64,000 nt of DNA from Longibacter salinarum (GCF_002554795.1 NZ_PDEQ01000007.1:1-64000), one strand, 5' to 3'. Numbered from the stretch's first letter, positions 26,077 through 35,741 are shown. A program made the numbers and translations. The notes: generated by a model from the letters alone, not told the origin.

Positions 26077-26571
26077 TTAGAGCTCATCTCCCGGGCTTTT
26101 CTGCTTCTCGAGTTCGTCGCCGGCTCCAGCGGCGATGCGAATCATCTTCGATAGAACCTCCGACGAGGCTTCGGCATCGATCTTCGCAACAAAATAGACG
26201 GTGCCGCTCCCATCTGCTGCCAGCGACCCGACGACCATGTCCCAGGAGGCCTCGATAGCCCACTGCGCGATCTCATCTGGAAGGGTCGATGTCTCGGACT
26301 TATACACGGGCGACCAGACCTCGCGAATCTCCAGTCCCTGGTTCTCCAGCGTATTGCTGATCACCCACACGAGCTGCGAACGATCCTCTTCCTCGAAGCC
26401 AACGACCATTTTGAAATCGCCATCGTCGTCAATTTCATAGTTCCAGTCTTCCGCATCGAGCGCCTTCTTGACGCGGGTATCGTACGATGCGGAGGAACTG
26501 CTGGACCCGATCTGGGCGGAAGCAGGAAAGACAGCAAGAGAGAGAACAACGGCGAGAAGCAGTGTACGCAT
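26077..26571 (-). CDS. Exported YbjN-like protein of unknown function
   Basis: This 164-aa protein starts at ATG 26571 with a cleavable signal (1-20, ASAQ). After a Ser-rich stretch the mature domain reads VKKALDAEDWNYEIDDDGDF, FKMVVGFEEEDRSQLVWV and LEIREVWSPVYKSETSTLP. This alternation of helix and strands is seen in YbjN/type-III-chaperone-like folds. No catalytic residues are evident. It is flanked on both sides by CTGAAC-type repeats. Confidence 0.68.
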   Translation of the reverse strand: MRTLLLAVVLSLAVFPASAQIGSSSSSASYDTRVKKALDAEDWNYEIDDDGDFKMVVGFEEEDRSQLVWVISNTLENQGLEIREVWSPVYKSETSTLPDEIAQWAIEASWDMVVGSLAADGSGTVYFVAKIDAEASSEVLSKMIRIAAGAGDELEKQKSPGDEL

Positions 26572-26690
26572 GGGCAAGCGCGCGGCGAGGACAAAGGAAA
26601 GAGGAGGCGATCAGACATGAATCGCTCCCGGAAGATACGTAACAAGTCGCACTCTAACTCTCAGGATAATTTCAGAAGGTAGCCAGACGC

Positions 26691-26742
26691 CGAACCCTGA
26701 ACCTTGAACTCTGAACCATGAACTCTGAACCGTGAACTGTGA
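26691..26742. repeat. CTGAAC-type intergenic repeat
   Basis: This is a second array of TGAACTCT/TGAACCNT units. It fills the gap just before the stop of the ABC permease gene and after the start of the YbjN-like gene. Confidence 0.7.
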
Positions 26743-26748
26743 TTTCCC

Positions 26749-29151
26749 TTACTCATCCCGGAGCGTGGTCGCGGGGTTGAGGCGAGCCGCTCGGAACGCC
26801 TGTGTGCTAACCGCGAGGAGAGCGATCACAAGGCTGGCTGCACCGGCCACCACCAGCAATCCGACGCCAATGTCCGTTCGGTAGGCGTAGTAGGACAGCA
26901 ATTCATTCATGGCGAAATACGAGATTGGCAACGCGACAAAAAATGCGAGGGCAACCAGTTGGATGAATTCGCGAGAGAGCATCCCGACAACCTGTGCTGC
27001 CGTGGCGCCCATCGCCTTGCGGATGCCGATCTCTTTCGCCCGTCGCTGGACCGTGTACGTCGCCAGCCCGAACAGTCCGAGGCAGGCAATCAGAATGGCC
27101 AGCGCTGCGAACAGCGTGAACAGCCGGCTTGCCCACTGCACATCGCGGTGAACCCGATCGTACCTCTGATCGAGGAAGGTGTATTGGAAAGGCGTTCCAC
27201 CCGCGATCGCGACCCATGCATCACGGATACCGTCGAGCGCTACGGACGTATTTCCCGGAGTGAGGCGCGCGTAGATGCTCTTCGGGCGGCTGGGAGTCGA
27301 ATTCGGATGATCGAGAAGGATGGCCAACGGTTTTACTTCCTCCCGCATGGACGCGTAGTGAAAGTTTTCGACGACGCCGATGACATCGTACGTGCACAAC
27401 GTGTCGCACGACTGAAGTTGCTGCTGTAGAGGCTTATCCCACCCGTACAGGTCGACCGCCGCCTGATTGAGCACCACTGCGGTGGAATCACCTCTTCTCG
27501 CGGGGTCGAACGCGCGTCCCTTGACGATCGACATGTCCATCGACTCGATGAAGCGGGCGCCGACCTGCATGTATTTCAGCGCTTGAACGTCGTCTCCATC
27601 TCCGCCGACGGGCATGAATGAGGTCTGCGAGACGCCAGTGAACAATCCCTCTCCCATGGCGACGGATTGCACGCCTGAAACGCGCCGCAGACGCTCGACA
27701 AATACGTTTTGCTGCGCCTCCAGATCGTCGGACCGCTTGATCTCGACAACGCGCTCTTTGTCCAATCCGAGACGCTTCGACTGGATAAAGTCGAACTGGC
27801 TCTGCACAACCAGCGTCCCGATGATGAGGACGATAGAGATCGCAAACTGGAAGACCACAAGACCCTGACGCAACCGTCGCCCCTGGCCGCCCGAGGTCGT
27901 CGGACCGGACGCGCGCAGGACCGTGGACGGAGCGAAGCGCGATAGAACGAGAGCTGGATAACTGCCGGCAATGGCACCGATAACGACAGCCACGGCAATT
28001 CCTCCTGCGAGAACACCTGGACGGAGCAGACCCGATGCCGTCAGCGACGTACCCGCCAACTGATTGAAAAGAGGCAGCGTGGACATCGCGAGGAGAAAGG
28101 CTATCACCGTTGCGATCGCCGTCGTCAAAATGGCCTCACCGAGAAACTGTCCGGTAAGCTGCTCCCGCGCGGCACCGAGTGCTTTTCGCATTCCGACTTC
28201 CGTCGCGCGCTCCGTCGCACGCGCCGTCGCCAGGTTCATGAAGTTGATGCACGCGATCAACAGGACGAAGATGCCGACGAGAGCCAGCAGATACACCGTA
28301 GCGATGGAGCCGCTGGGACCAATGTTGTTGTACGGCGAATGGAGATACACGGAGGGAAGTGACTCGGCAACGAGGCGATAAACGAAGTTGTCCGACGGAT
28401 CGCCAAATCGCTCCTGAATGTCTTCCATCGCCCGGTTCTCGACAACAGCGTCGAGTTGCGCCTGGAAATCTGCCGTCGTGGCCTCATCCACGAGCCTCGC
28501 ATACGTCACATAGGCAAACCCTGTCCAGTTCTCCTTGAACACGTCGCGTATACCCTGCCGCCGAGCGACCGCTCGAAACTGAAGGTGCGATGTCTCTGGC
28601 ACGTCCGCCATCACCGCGGTCACGCGCCGAAGCCCGCCGTCCATCTGCAACGTCTCACCGACAACATCCGTCCGGTCGAACAATTCTTGCGCGGTTGTCT
28701 CGGTAAGAACGACGGCATCGACCGGATTCAGCGCCGTGCTCCGGTCTCCCTGGATCACCTCGAAGCCGCCAAATACATCGAAGAACGTCGAGTCGGACTT
28801 CAGCGTCATGCGTTCAGACAACGACATCGACCCGCGGCGAAAGATGACGCGGCTGGGACGCACCCGCACGACGGCCTCGGCCTGCGGAATGTCGCTCCGA
28901 ATCGCGGGAGCGAGCGGTGCTGGAACGCCAATGGTTTTGTTTATCGCATCGGTGATACGTGCCTCAAGAGCGACACGATGAATCCGGTCGGCTTCGGGAT
29001 GAAAATCGTCGAAGCTCATTTCCCGCTCCACCCAGAGGCCGATGAGCAGGCATGCGGCGATGCCGATGGTCAAACCCATTACGTTGATGATCGTCGGGCC
29101 GATACGCTTACGGAGACTCCGTGCGGCGATCGTCAGGTAATTGAAGAGCAT
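26749..29151 (-). CDS. MacB/FtsX-type ABC transporter permease
   Basis: This 800-aa inner-membrane protein starts at ATG 29151 (MLFNYLTIAARSLRKR). It has the MacB-like order: an N-terminal helix (about 20-42), a large periplasmic MacB_PCD domain (about 50-270), an FtsX bundle of three helices (about 275-410), a second helix and periplasmic domain (about 425-665) and a final FtsX bundle (about 670-790) containing RRAKEIGIRKAMGA. The first bundle has the matching ERATEVGMRKALGA coupling helix. No ATPase lies next to it, so it must use one encoded elsewhere. Such permeases export lipoproteins, peptides or antibiotics, or transmit force. It is divergent from DUF432-MscS across a pair of palindromes. 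Confidence 0.9.
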   Translation of the reverse strand: MLFNYLTIAARSLRKRIGPTIINVMGLTIGIAACLLIGLWVEREMSFDDFHPEADRIHRVALEARITDAINKTIGVPAPLAPAIRSDIPQAEAVVRVRPSRVIFRRGSMSLSERMTLKSDSTFFDVFGGFEVIQGDRSTALNPVDAVVLTETTAQELFDRTDVVGETLQMDGGLRRVTAVMADVPETSHLQFRAVARRQGIRDVFKENWTGFAYVTYARLVDEATTADFQAQLDAVVENRAMEDIQERFGDPSDNFVYRLVAESLPSVYLHSPYNNIGPSGSIATVYLLALVGIFVLLIACINFMNLATARATERATEVGMRKALGAAREQLTGQFLGEAILTTAIATVIAFLLAMSTLPLFNQLAGTSLTASGLLRPGVLAGGIAVAVVIGAIAGSYPALVLSRFAPSTVLRASGPTTSGGQGRRLRQGLVVFQFAISIVLIIGTLVVQSQFDFIQSKRLGLDKERVVEIKRSDDLEAQQNVFVERLRRVSGVQSVAMGEGLFTGVSQTSFMPVGGDGDDVQALKYMQVGARFIESMDMSIVKGRAFDPARRGDSTAVVLNQAAVDLYGWDKPLQQQLQSCDTLCTYDVIGVVENFHYASMREEVKPLAILLDHPNSTPSRPKSIYARLTPGNTSVALDGIRDAWVAIAGGTPFQYTFLDQRYDRVHRDVQWASRLFTLFAALAILIACLGLFGLATYTVQRRAKEIGIRKAMGATAAQVVGMLSREFIQLVALAFFVALPISYFAMNELLSYYAYRTDIGVGLLVVAGAASLVIALLAVSTQAFRAARLNPATTLRDE

Positions 29152-29280
29152 GGATCGATGCAATCGAGAAAGAAGCCGGCGAGGCAAAAGACGCTATCTG
29201 TTGATTGGTTACACAATCAGCGTTCCGCGGCGCCTACCCGAAAGGAACGGCCAAAAAGGGCGATTCCCGTCCCGCTGACC

Positions 29281-29315
29281 GTGCGCGATCGCACACGCTC
29301 CGTGCGTCAGCGCAC
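29281..29315. promoter_or_regulatory. Twin palindromic operators GTGCG-N4-CGCAC
   Basis: Two 14-bp palindromes of the same form stand at 29281-29294 and 29302-29315, with centres exactly 21 bp (two helical turns) apart. Each is preceded by CC. They lie 130 bp before the permease start and 88 bp before the DUF432 start. This is the geometry expected of two dimers of one repressor or activator. Confidence 0.65.
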
Positions 29316-29402
29316 AACGGGGTCCCCCGATCCGAACGCAACATCCGTTAAAGCGTTGCTCTCCCCGCAGTGCAAGCGACGACTTTCCTGACCCCGGTGC
29401 TT

Positions 29403-30260
29403 ATGGAATCGATGCCATCCGATACGCTCTCCCCCTGGTGGGGCCCGGTCGATCTCGACCTGAACACAGCCGCGTGCTGGAACGTGGGCCCGACGACGCT
29501 CTGGGCGTATCGGACACCCCAGGACTGGCGGATTCTGTACTCGTCGACCGGCGACGCGATGCAGCACGATTCGTCGGTCGAAACTCCATTAGGCGTCGAT
29601 CGCTGGGAGGAGATGGAGGCGCAGGCGCAAGCGGATACCGCCTTCACCCTCCATCGCCACACGTTTCGATCCACCCCGACGACGCTCGACATCCAACCCG
29701 TGAGCGCGGACCGATCGATTGTCGTGCGGCCGGAGCATCCGCTGTCTATTCCGCCCGGCGAAGAAGTCACGCTGTACCTCAGCCTGCCGCTCTGGATTCG
29801 AGTCGTCGCCGGGACGACCGCGCTGGAGGAGGTGCCGTCGCACCGACCGTCGGACACCTGGTTCGGCCCCTCGACACAGGAGGGCGAGCTATGCTACGCA
29901 ACCAAGACCGCCGGCCGCCTCCGCCTCACCAATCTGCCCCTTCGCCCCCACCGCAGCGTCACGCCGCTCCGCATTCGCAACGACGCGCCTGACAGCCTCC
30001 CGCTGGAACGCATTCACGTCCCGGCTCCGTATCTTGCCCTGTATGCAGCGGACGGTGAAGACGCCCCCACCCACCTGTGGACGCAAGCCCTCACACTCAC
30101 GCGAGACAAGGGCGGCGTCATCACCGAAGTGCGGATCCGCACCGGCCCACCGCGCGACCTGGAGGATGCTGTGCGCATTCAGGAACCGAGGCGAGAGATC
30201 AAGTCGGGGCTCGTCTTAAACACATTTCGCGCCATCGAAGGGCTCCTTGGAACAGCATAA
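29403..30260 (+). CDS. DUF432 domain protein
   Basis: This 285-aa protein starts at ATG 29403, 33 nt downstream of an in-frame GTG. It is all-beta in character with no signal peptide: WWGPVDLDLNTA, SIPPGEEVTLYLSLPLWIRV, DTWFGPSTQEGELCYATKT and RLTNLPLRPHRSVTPLRIRN are typical of DUF432. The family is often encoded beside MscS channels, as here (64-bp gap), so it may modulate the channel or share its regulation. Its biochemical role is unknown. Confidence 0.8.
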   Translation: MESMPSDTLSPWWGPVDLDLNTAACWNVGPTTLWAYRTPQDWRILYSSTGDAMQHDSSVETPLGVDRWEEMEAQAQADTAFTLHRHTFRSTPTTLDIQPVSADRSIVVRPEHPLSIPPGEEVTLYLSLPLWIRVVAGTTALEEVPSHRPSDTWFGPSTQEGELCYATKTAGRLRLTNLPLRPHRSVTPLRIRNDAPDSLPLERIHVPAPYLALYAADGEDAPTHLWTQALTLTRDKGGVITEVRIRTGPPRDLEDAVRIQEPRREIKSGLVLNTFRAIEGLLGTA

Positions 30261-30324
30261 TATCCCGGAGATCCTCCGACAACAAGACTCGCGCCCCTTT
30301 CCCTGAACGAACCGACTTGGCTAC

Positions 30325-31179
30325 ATGGAGCAAGCGTGGAGCTTCATTGAACAACTTGCGGCAGACGAAGAGGTCATCGCGGCTGTACGCGCGGCCCTCA
30401 AGATTGGCATCGGCTTTCTCGTTGCGCGCCTCGCCAGCCATGCCGTGTCGCGCATGTTCGCGACGCAGACAACCGCACACCAGGAAATCCTCGCGCGCCG
30501 CGTCACGTTCTACCTCATCCTCGGCGTTTTCTGCGCGTCCGCGCTTTCGGAGCTGGGCTTTGACCTGGGCATCCTTCTCGGGGCCGCGGGGATTCTGACG
30601 GTCGCGCTCGGGTTCGCCTCGCAGACCTCCGCCTCCAACGTTATCAGCGGCCTCTTTTTGCTTGGGGAAAAACCGTTCGAGGTCGGCGACGTGATCCGTG
30701 TCGGCACTACGACGGGCGAGGTCCTCTCCGTCGATCTTCTCTCCGTCAAGCTGCGCACATTCGACAACCTCTTCGTCCGCCTGCCGAACGAGACGATGAT
30801 CAAGTCGGAGATCGTGAACCTGCAGCGGTTTCCGATTCGCCGCTACGATCTCCAGGTGGGCGTGGCCTACAAAGAGGACATGCGGGCCGTGCGGGATGCG
30901 CTCTCTGAGGTCGCGGAGCAGCACCCGTTATGCCTGGAGGAGCCGGCCCCCATGGTTCTGTTCCAGGGGTACGGGGAGTCGTCGCTCAACTTTCAGTTCT
31001 CCGTGTGGGCCAGTCAGGAGAACTACATGGACGTGCGCAACTCCATTCCCGCCGAGGTCAAAGAAGCCTTCGACGCGCGTGGCATCGAGATTCCGTTCCC
31101 CCACCGGACGCTCGTCCCGGCAAGCAGCGGTGCACCGTTTTCCATTCAATCTGCCCACGATACCGCCGATTCAGCCTGA
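30325..31179 (+). CDS. MscS-type mechanosensitive channel
   Basis: This 284-aa inner-membrane channel starts at ATG 30325. It has three N-terminal hydrophobic helices (about 15-35, 55-75 and 80-110), the last with the Gly/Ala-rich pore pattern LGAAGILTVALGFASQTSASN. Next comes the beta domain (GLFLLGEKPFEVGDVIRVG, VRLPNETMIKSEIVNL) and a mixed C-terminal domain ending FPHRTLVPA. It would release solutes during osmotic downshock, relevant to a salt-living host. It is the second gene after DUF432. Confidence 0.92.
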   Translation: MEQAWSFIEQLAADEEVIAAVRAALKIGIGFLVARLASHAVSRMFATQTTAHQEILARRVTFYLILGVFCASALSELGFDLGILLGAAGILTVALGFASQTSASNVISGLFLLGEKPFEVGDVIRVGTTTGEVLSVDLLSVKLRTFDNLFVRLPNETMIKSEIVNLQRFPIRRYDLQVGVAYKEDMRAVRDALSEVAEQHPLCLEEPAPMVLFQGYGESSLNFQFSVWASQENYMDVRNSIPAEVKEAFDARGIEIPFPHRTLVPASSGAPFSIQSAHDTADSA

Positions 31180-31194
31180 CGCGCGCGGCCGCCT

Positions 31195-32466
31195 TCACCA
31201 ACCGAACCGAATCTGCACGGCGTGCGCGTAGGTCGATCCATCCTCCGGGATGATGCCCTCTTGCCGACCATAGATGGCGTAATCGATGTAGACCACGCGC
31301 CCATCAATGCCAACACCGACCGTCGGGAGCCCCTGGCTGAGTCCCGCCCGAAATTGTAGCGGCCCAGCCTTCGTGTCGGTCCCCAACCGGAGGCGACGAA
31401 AAACGGACTGCCGCGCCCCGGTCGTCGAGGCCGTCGACCAGTCGAGGAGCACGGTGGTATCTCCCATACGAGGCATGTACCGCCGAGGGATCACGTAAGC
31501 CAGACCAAGGCGCATACTCGGTCCGTCGTAATCGTCAAGAAGAGACTGCGCACGTTCGACAGAACCGGGCTCCGGCTCGTCGTCAAATGCTCCGAAGAAG
31601 TCGTCTTGGTCGTACGATATGTTGCCTCCCACGAGATCGTACACGGCGAGTCCCGCCGTCAGCCCCTTTACCTGTGCGATGTCGTACTGAACACCGAGAT
31701 CGACCGCTATCGTCGATCCGGACAGGACCGGAGGAACGTCATAATCCTCCACACGCTGCCGATACGTCGACACGTAGCGTCGCACGTAGCGAGTGGTCAG
31801 CCCGGCGCGAAGTCCGGTCATTCCGATCGGGACACCAGCTCCGACCGCAACGATGCCGTCGGTCTGACCAAAGACGGCAATGTCCGGCGAAACGCCACCG
31901 GGGATCGCTTGCGCTCGAGCCGTCTGCGTGACGAACGCGCCAGCACTCATCCCGACTCTGCCCGCCCGAAACGCCGCCGAGGGAAGCAGAACGGCCGACC
32001 GAAGCGTGAGCGGCCGTCGAAAAAGGTCGAGAGCCTGTCGCTCCACCTCGTCGACTTCCTCATCGGTTCGCTCCTCAATATCGGCGAGCTCGTCTTCGAA
32101 CAGGTCGATCGCATCGCTGATGCGCCCCGGTCGGCCACTCGCCGTCACGCCAAGAACCGTAAACCTGGGCGCGTTGCCCCACGCTGCCCCCAGCTGAGCC
32201 GGATTGATCAACGCAGAGACGTACAGATCCGGTCGAGCTACCCCGGCGTCCCCGCGCGCAAGCATGTCCGGCAGGACCGGCATCGCGTGGGTGTCTGCGT
32301 AGCTTCCCTGCGCAGATGCATGCGGAGAAGGCGCGACGAGGGAGAACACAATCACAACCGCTGCAATCCAGGTGCAGCACGGTGAAATGAACGGTTGGTC
32401 GTGGAAATGCGTGGAGACGAAACGAATCCAGTCCTCACGCCAGACGGTGCATCGAAGGCGAGACAT
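31195..32466 (-). CDS. Predicted outer-membrane barrel protein (TraF/PorV-like)
   Basis: This 423-aa protein starts at ATG 32466. About 30 charged/aromatic residues precede a hydrophobic signal ending HASAQG (about residue 53), so the true start might be internal. The mature part resembles PorV/TraF-type long barrels: ARGDAGVARPDLYVSALINPAQLG near the N-terminus, then many amphipathic strands (VGAGVPIGMTGLRAGLTTRY, GPSMRLGLAYVIPRRY, LQFRAGLSQGLPTVGVGID) ending in an aromatic residue (FGW). An acidic Glu/Asp-rich helix (about 125-150) interrupts the strands. Function is not known; it could serve as a surface-attachment or transport porin. Confidence 0.68.
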   Translation of the reverse strand: MSRLRCTVWREDWIRFVSTHFHDQPFISPCCTWIAAVVIVFSLVAPSPHASAQGSYADTHAMPVLPDMLARGDAGVARPDLYVSALINPAQLGAAWGNAPRFTVLGVTASGRPGRISDAIDLFEDELADIEERTDEEVDEVERQALDLFRRPLTLRSAVLLPSAAFRAGRVGMSAGAFVTQTARAQAIPGGVSPDIAVFGQTDGIVAVGAGVPIGMTGLRAGLTTRYVRRYVSTYRQRVEDYDVPPVLSGSTIAVDLGVQYDIAQVKGLTAGLAVYDLVGGNISYDQDDFFGAFDDEPEPGSVERAQSLLDDYDGPSMRLGLAYVIPRRYMPRMGDTTVLLDWSTASTTGARQSVFRRLRLGTDTKAGPLQFRAGLSQGLPTVGVGIDGRVVYIDYAIYGRQEGIIPEDGSTYAHAVQIRFGW

Positions 32467-32704
32467 AGCCGGAGCACAAAGCGGGTCAACCAGAGACAAA
32501 CCCGGATCCTGAATTCTTCTGTAGCACGTTCCGGGCAGGAATTGGTCGACACAGTACGACAAATTTCCGCTGTCGGACCCATCCTATGAGGACAGTGCAC
32601 CGCTCCCCAAGGCGCAATTTTCCTGTCCAAATGGATATTGCCAGTGCTACACCAGCGTACCTCCTCTCAAGCGTGAAGGATGTTGCCACGCTCCGCTCAA
32701 CACC

Positions 32705-33769
32705 CTACCACCGGGCCGTGTACCCGCGGAAGTCGAGGTGAACGAACGGACCACGGTGCGAGGCTGGGCCATACGTTCCGAGCCCGCCGATGAACGTCCC
32801 ATCTTCGCCGGCCGCCGACTCGATGATGTCAGCCAGATACCGCGCATCCGCTTCGGTCACGCGCCCATCGCGGTTCAGGTCATCCATTCGGCCATCATTG
32901 TCTACGTCGACAAAAACGTCGGCCGCGTCACCGTAGAGGTGTCGGCTGTAAATGGTGGTGTTGCCAATGGCACGGTTGTAAAACGGCGTACGAAAACCGC
33001 TCATGACGTGAAGCGTCGCCGCGTCGTGGCCTTTCTCGCGGACGGCAGCCAGAACGTCCTCGAGGGCCTGAATGAGCTTCGTATCGAGGAGCGCGAACTC
33101 GGTCGTGCCCCCCTGCTGCTTGCAGAGAAACTGGGCCAGGCGAAAGTTGGGCGAGACCCGCACGTCGCGATTCGTCTCGGTCACACGGACAAAACCGCGA
33201 GGCCGCTCATACGTCTCCAGCCCGCCGCGGGCCTCGCTCTGGTAGCGTCCAATGCGATACCCCTCTATCGAGGTGCCCCGGTGATCCCAGGGCTTCAAGA
33301 CAAAGATATGGAGTTGCAGCGACGCATCACGTTCGGTGTCGCGCACGGTGAGGCGGGCGGTGCCGGGTTTATCCGGGGCATGGTACAGCCACTGATTCCC
33401 GAGTCCCTGCACGGCCTCGCCTGCATTCGCTGTTACCTCAACGGAGCGCGCGTTTCCGATACTCACCGGGACGGATTCTCCGGGCATCACAGACACCGCC
33501 ATGACGCGCTCGCGAATGAGGTCGTCGCCGAACCGGAGGCGAAGCGGAGATCGTGGTTCGTCCTCGTGCGCCGCGTCATCCTTCCAGGAGGCCGACAAGA
33601 CGCCGGATGAAATCACAGGAGCGGGTGCGGTCTGAGCCATCGCTTCGCCATTGGGACGGGCACGCACCTCGTCACCCAACTCGGTTACGGACACGTAGCC
33701 CGTGAGAAAGAGAAGAACGACGCTGACGAACGCAACGGCTCGGGCGGTGCCACCAGGTAGAACAGGCAT
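32705..33769 (-). CDS. DUF882/YcbK-like zinc peptidase (peptidase M15 superfamily)
   Basis: This 354-aa exported or membrane-anchored protein starts at ATG 33769 with a hydrophobic segment at about 8-30. Residues about 80-160 form a beta-rich domain. The C-terminal DUF882 domain has MSGFRTPFYNRAIG, SRHLYGDAADVFVD and FVHLDFRGY, giving the His/Asp/His zinc set of murein endopeptidases such as MepK. Between the metal motifs is a short EF-hand/dockerin-like insert (DVDNDGRMDDLNRDGR). It should cut peptidoglycan cross-links. It lies next to an L,D-transpeptidase gene that makes such links. Confidence 0.85.
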   Translation of the reverse strand: MPVLPGGTARAVAFVSVVLLFLTGYVSVTELGDEVRARPNGEAMAQTAPAPVISSGVLSASWKDDAAHEDEPRSPLRLRFGDDLIRERVMAVSVMPGESVPVSIGNARSVEVTANAGEAVQGLGNQWLYHAPDKPGTARLTVRDTERDASLQLHIFVLKPWDHRGTSIEGYRIGRYQSEARGGLETYERPRGFVRVTETNRDVRVSPNFRLAQFLCKQQGGTTEFALLDTKLIQALEDVLAAVREKGHDAATLHVMSGFRTPFYNRAIGNTTIYSRHLYGDAADVFVDVDNDGRMDDLNRDGRVTEADARYLADIIESAAGEDGTFIGGLGTYGPASHRGPFVHLDFRGYTARW

Positions 33770-33926
33770 ATGCAATCAGGGGTGCTACGGTGAAGCGGAT
33801 GCTGAACGGCGAACCCGTTGTCAATGAACGGAATCCGCAACGACCTGAATGAAAGGACAAAATACGTACCGCCTGGCAAAAGATAGCGAACGGACGGGCG
33901 ATTTCCCCGCTCGGTCTCCCACAACG

Positions 33927-35282
33927 TCAGGAGACGACCCTGCGATCCTCTAGAGCTTCGAGAAGCAACACGTCCCGACCATACACGTCGTTTCGGAAAT
34001 GAACGTCGCCATTCTCGGTCCAGGTCGTCCAGTACTGCAGATGAACCAGGACACGTTCATTCAACACCACGGCTTGCTCCGTCGTACCATCCTGCATCGC
34101 GGTGCGAATCCGCTCGGGGGTCCAGTCGGGATGATCTGCGAGCAGATAGACCGCCAACTCCGCAGGTTTCGCCACACGGATACAGCCCGAGCTAAATGTC
34201 CGCTCCGCCTGCTCGAAGAGCCCGCGCTCCGGTGTGTCATGCAGGTAAACGCTGTACGGATTCGGAAACATAAATTTGACACGACCGAGCGCATTCCACG
34301 GGCCGGGATCCTGCCGGAGTCGGTATGGAAAGTTGGACGCCGACGTTGTAGACCAGTCGATCATGGCGGGGTCAACGCGGGCAGCGTCAGCGCCCCAGCC
34401 GCGAAACACCTGAATGCGCTGCCGCGCGAGATAGCCTGGATCCCGACGGATCATCGGCAGCTTATCTTGGACAGCCAATGATTGAGGGATGTGCCAATAG
34501 GGGTTGAAGACAAGGTAGGAGATTTCGTCCGAGAAGACGGGCGTCTGGCGAAACGGCCGTCCCGTGATCACCCGCATCGACAAGACGGAGCGCCCGTCCT
34601 CGATCACGTTCAGGGAAAAGCCGGCAATGTTCACCACGACATAGCGCGATCCCAGATTGTCGGGCATCCATCGCCACCGCTCGAGGTTTATGCCAATCTG
34701 CCGCACGCGCTGATCGGCTGACACGTTCATCGCCGCTCTCGTTGTCGGGCCGATCGCCCCATCGGTGGCGAGTCCATGCCGCCTCTGGAACCGAAGAACG
34801 GCCGCCCAGAGATCATCATCAAAACGATAGACGGTCTCGGCGGTCGACGTTGCTCCCGTATCCGCCGGTGCCGTCACATTTCGTTGCGAAAACGGAGGTG
34901 CCGAAGCAACTCGCGCTCGCACCGAGTCCACCGGGATCGGCAAATCTCCGGTGATAGCCAGCCGCTCCCGAACGACAGGGACTCGCGCATCGAGCTGACC
35001 GGCCTTCAATGTCGGGCCCTCCGGAATGGTCGGCCACCCTCCATTCTGTTCGAACTGCTGGTATCGTTGAAGGGCGCTGAGCAGCGAATCGTACGGCGCG
35101 GCCGACGGCTGCACCGTGGATAGAGCGGCATCCAGATCGCCGGTTCGTTCCAGGACGCGGAAGAAGACCTGTTCGTCCCGTTTCCGCGTGGGCGCGTCCC
35201 ACAGAGGCGTCACCTCGCCCGGCGAGACGCGGCCCCATCCAAGATGGGCAGCATATCGGTACGCGGCATGCATGCACAGCAA
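33927..35282 (-). pseudogene. L,D-transpeptidase (YcbB/LdtD-type), C-terminal part after in-frame stop
   Basis: This catalytic portion follows the N-terminal part at 35334-35741 in the same reading frame, separated only by one TAG at 35334-35336. It has 451 codons from a TTG at 35282, plus 17 more back to the TAG. It contains the rest of the scaffold domain (HLGWGRVSPGEVTPLW), a peptidoglycan-binding motif (VLRFQRRHGLATDGAIGPTT) and the YkuD domain with the HDTPERGLFE and SSGCIRV motifs. The nucleophile Cys codon is 34182-34184. On its own it would lack the export signal, so activity would need readthrough. A sequencing error is the other simple explanation. Confidence 0.82.
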
Positions 35283-35333
35283 CTCGAGGTCTACGAGGCG
35301 CTGAACAGCCGTTGTATCGGTTGAATGAGCCGA

Positions 35334-35741
35334 CTATGCGAGCGACTCAATGCGATCTGCAGGATAGTCTGCAGGGGATAGTCCCTGATCATCCGCATGG
35401 CGCAGCGCCACGACGAGTTGGTCGACGATTCCCCGCGGCCCGCTGGAATCGACCCAGAGCGGGCGAAAACTCGTCTCCTCGTACCACTGCATGATCGATC
35501 TGCTTCGCGCCGCGTCCGCCGTCGGCATCGCGTCCAGGCCCTGCGCTTCGCTTTCGATACGCATCCGGACGCCATCCGCGACGAGCCGGAGCGTGGAGTC
35601 TGGCCGAGACGGCTCTTCAACAACGGAATCCGCTGCAGCAGGTGGGGCATCGGTGTCGTCTGTTGCGGACGCGCCCTCGCCCTGATTGCATCCGGCCGTC
35701 AGCAAGATGACCGCGACAAAAAACAACAATATCGATCGCAT
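35334..35741 (-). pseudogene. L,D-transpeptidase, N-terminal lipoprotein part ending at in-frame TAG
   Basis: This is a 135-aa fragment starting at ATG 35741. It has a lipoprotein signal (lipobox LTAGC), an Asp/Ala-rich linker, and the start of the YcbB scaffold domain (WYEETSFRPLWVDSSGPR, VALRHADDQGLSPADYP). The frame stops at TAG (35334-35336) and then continues without shift as SAHSTDTTAVQRLVDLE into the catalytic part. A single C-to-T change from CAG (Gln) would explain the stop. The intact gene would encode about 604 residues, normal for the family. Confidence 0.82.

Noticed and set aside
33927-35741. Frameshift as the cause of the split L,D-transpeptidase
   Set aside because: Both parts are in the same frame; the distance between the two frame starts is a multiple of three, so only a stop codon separates them.
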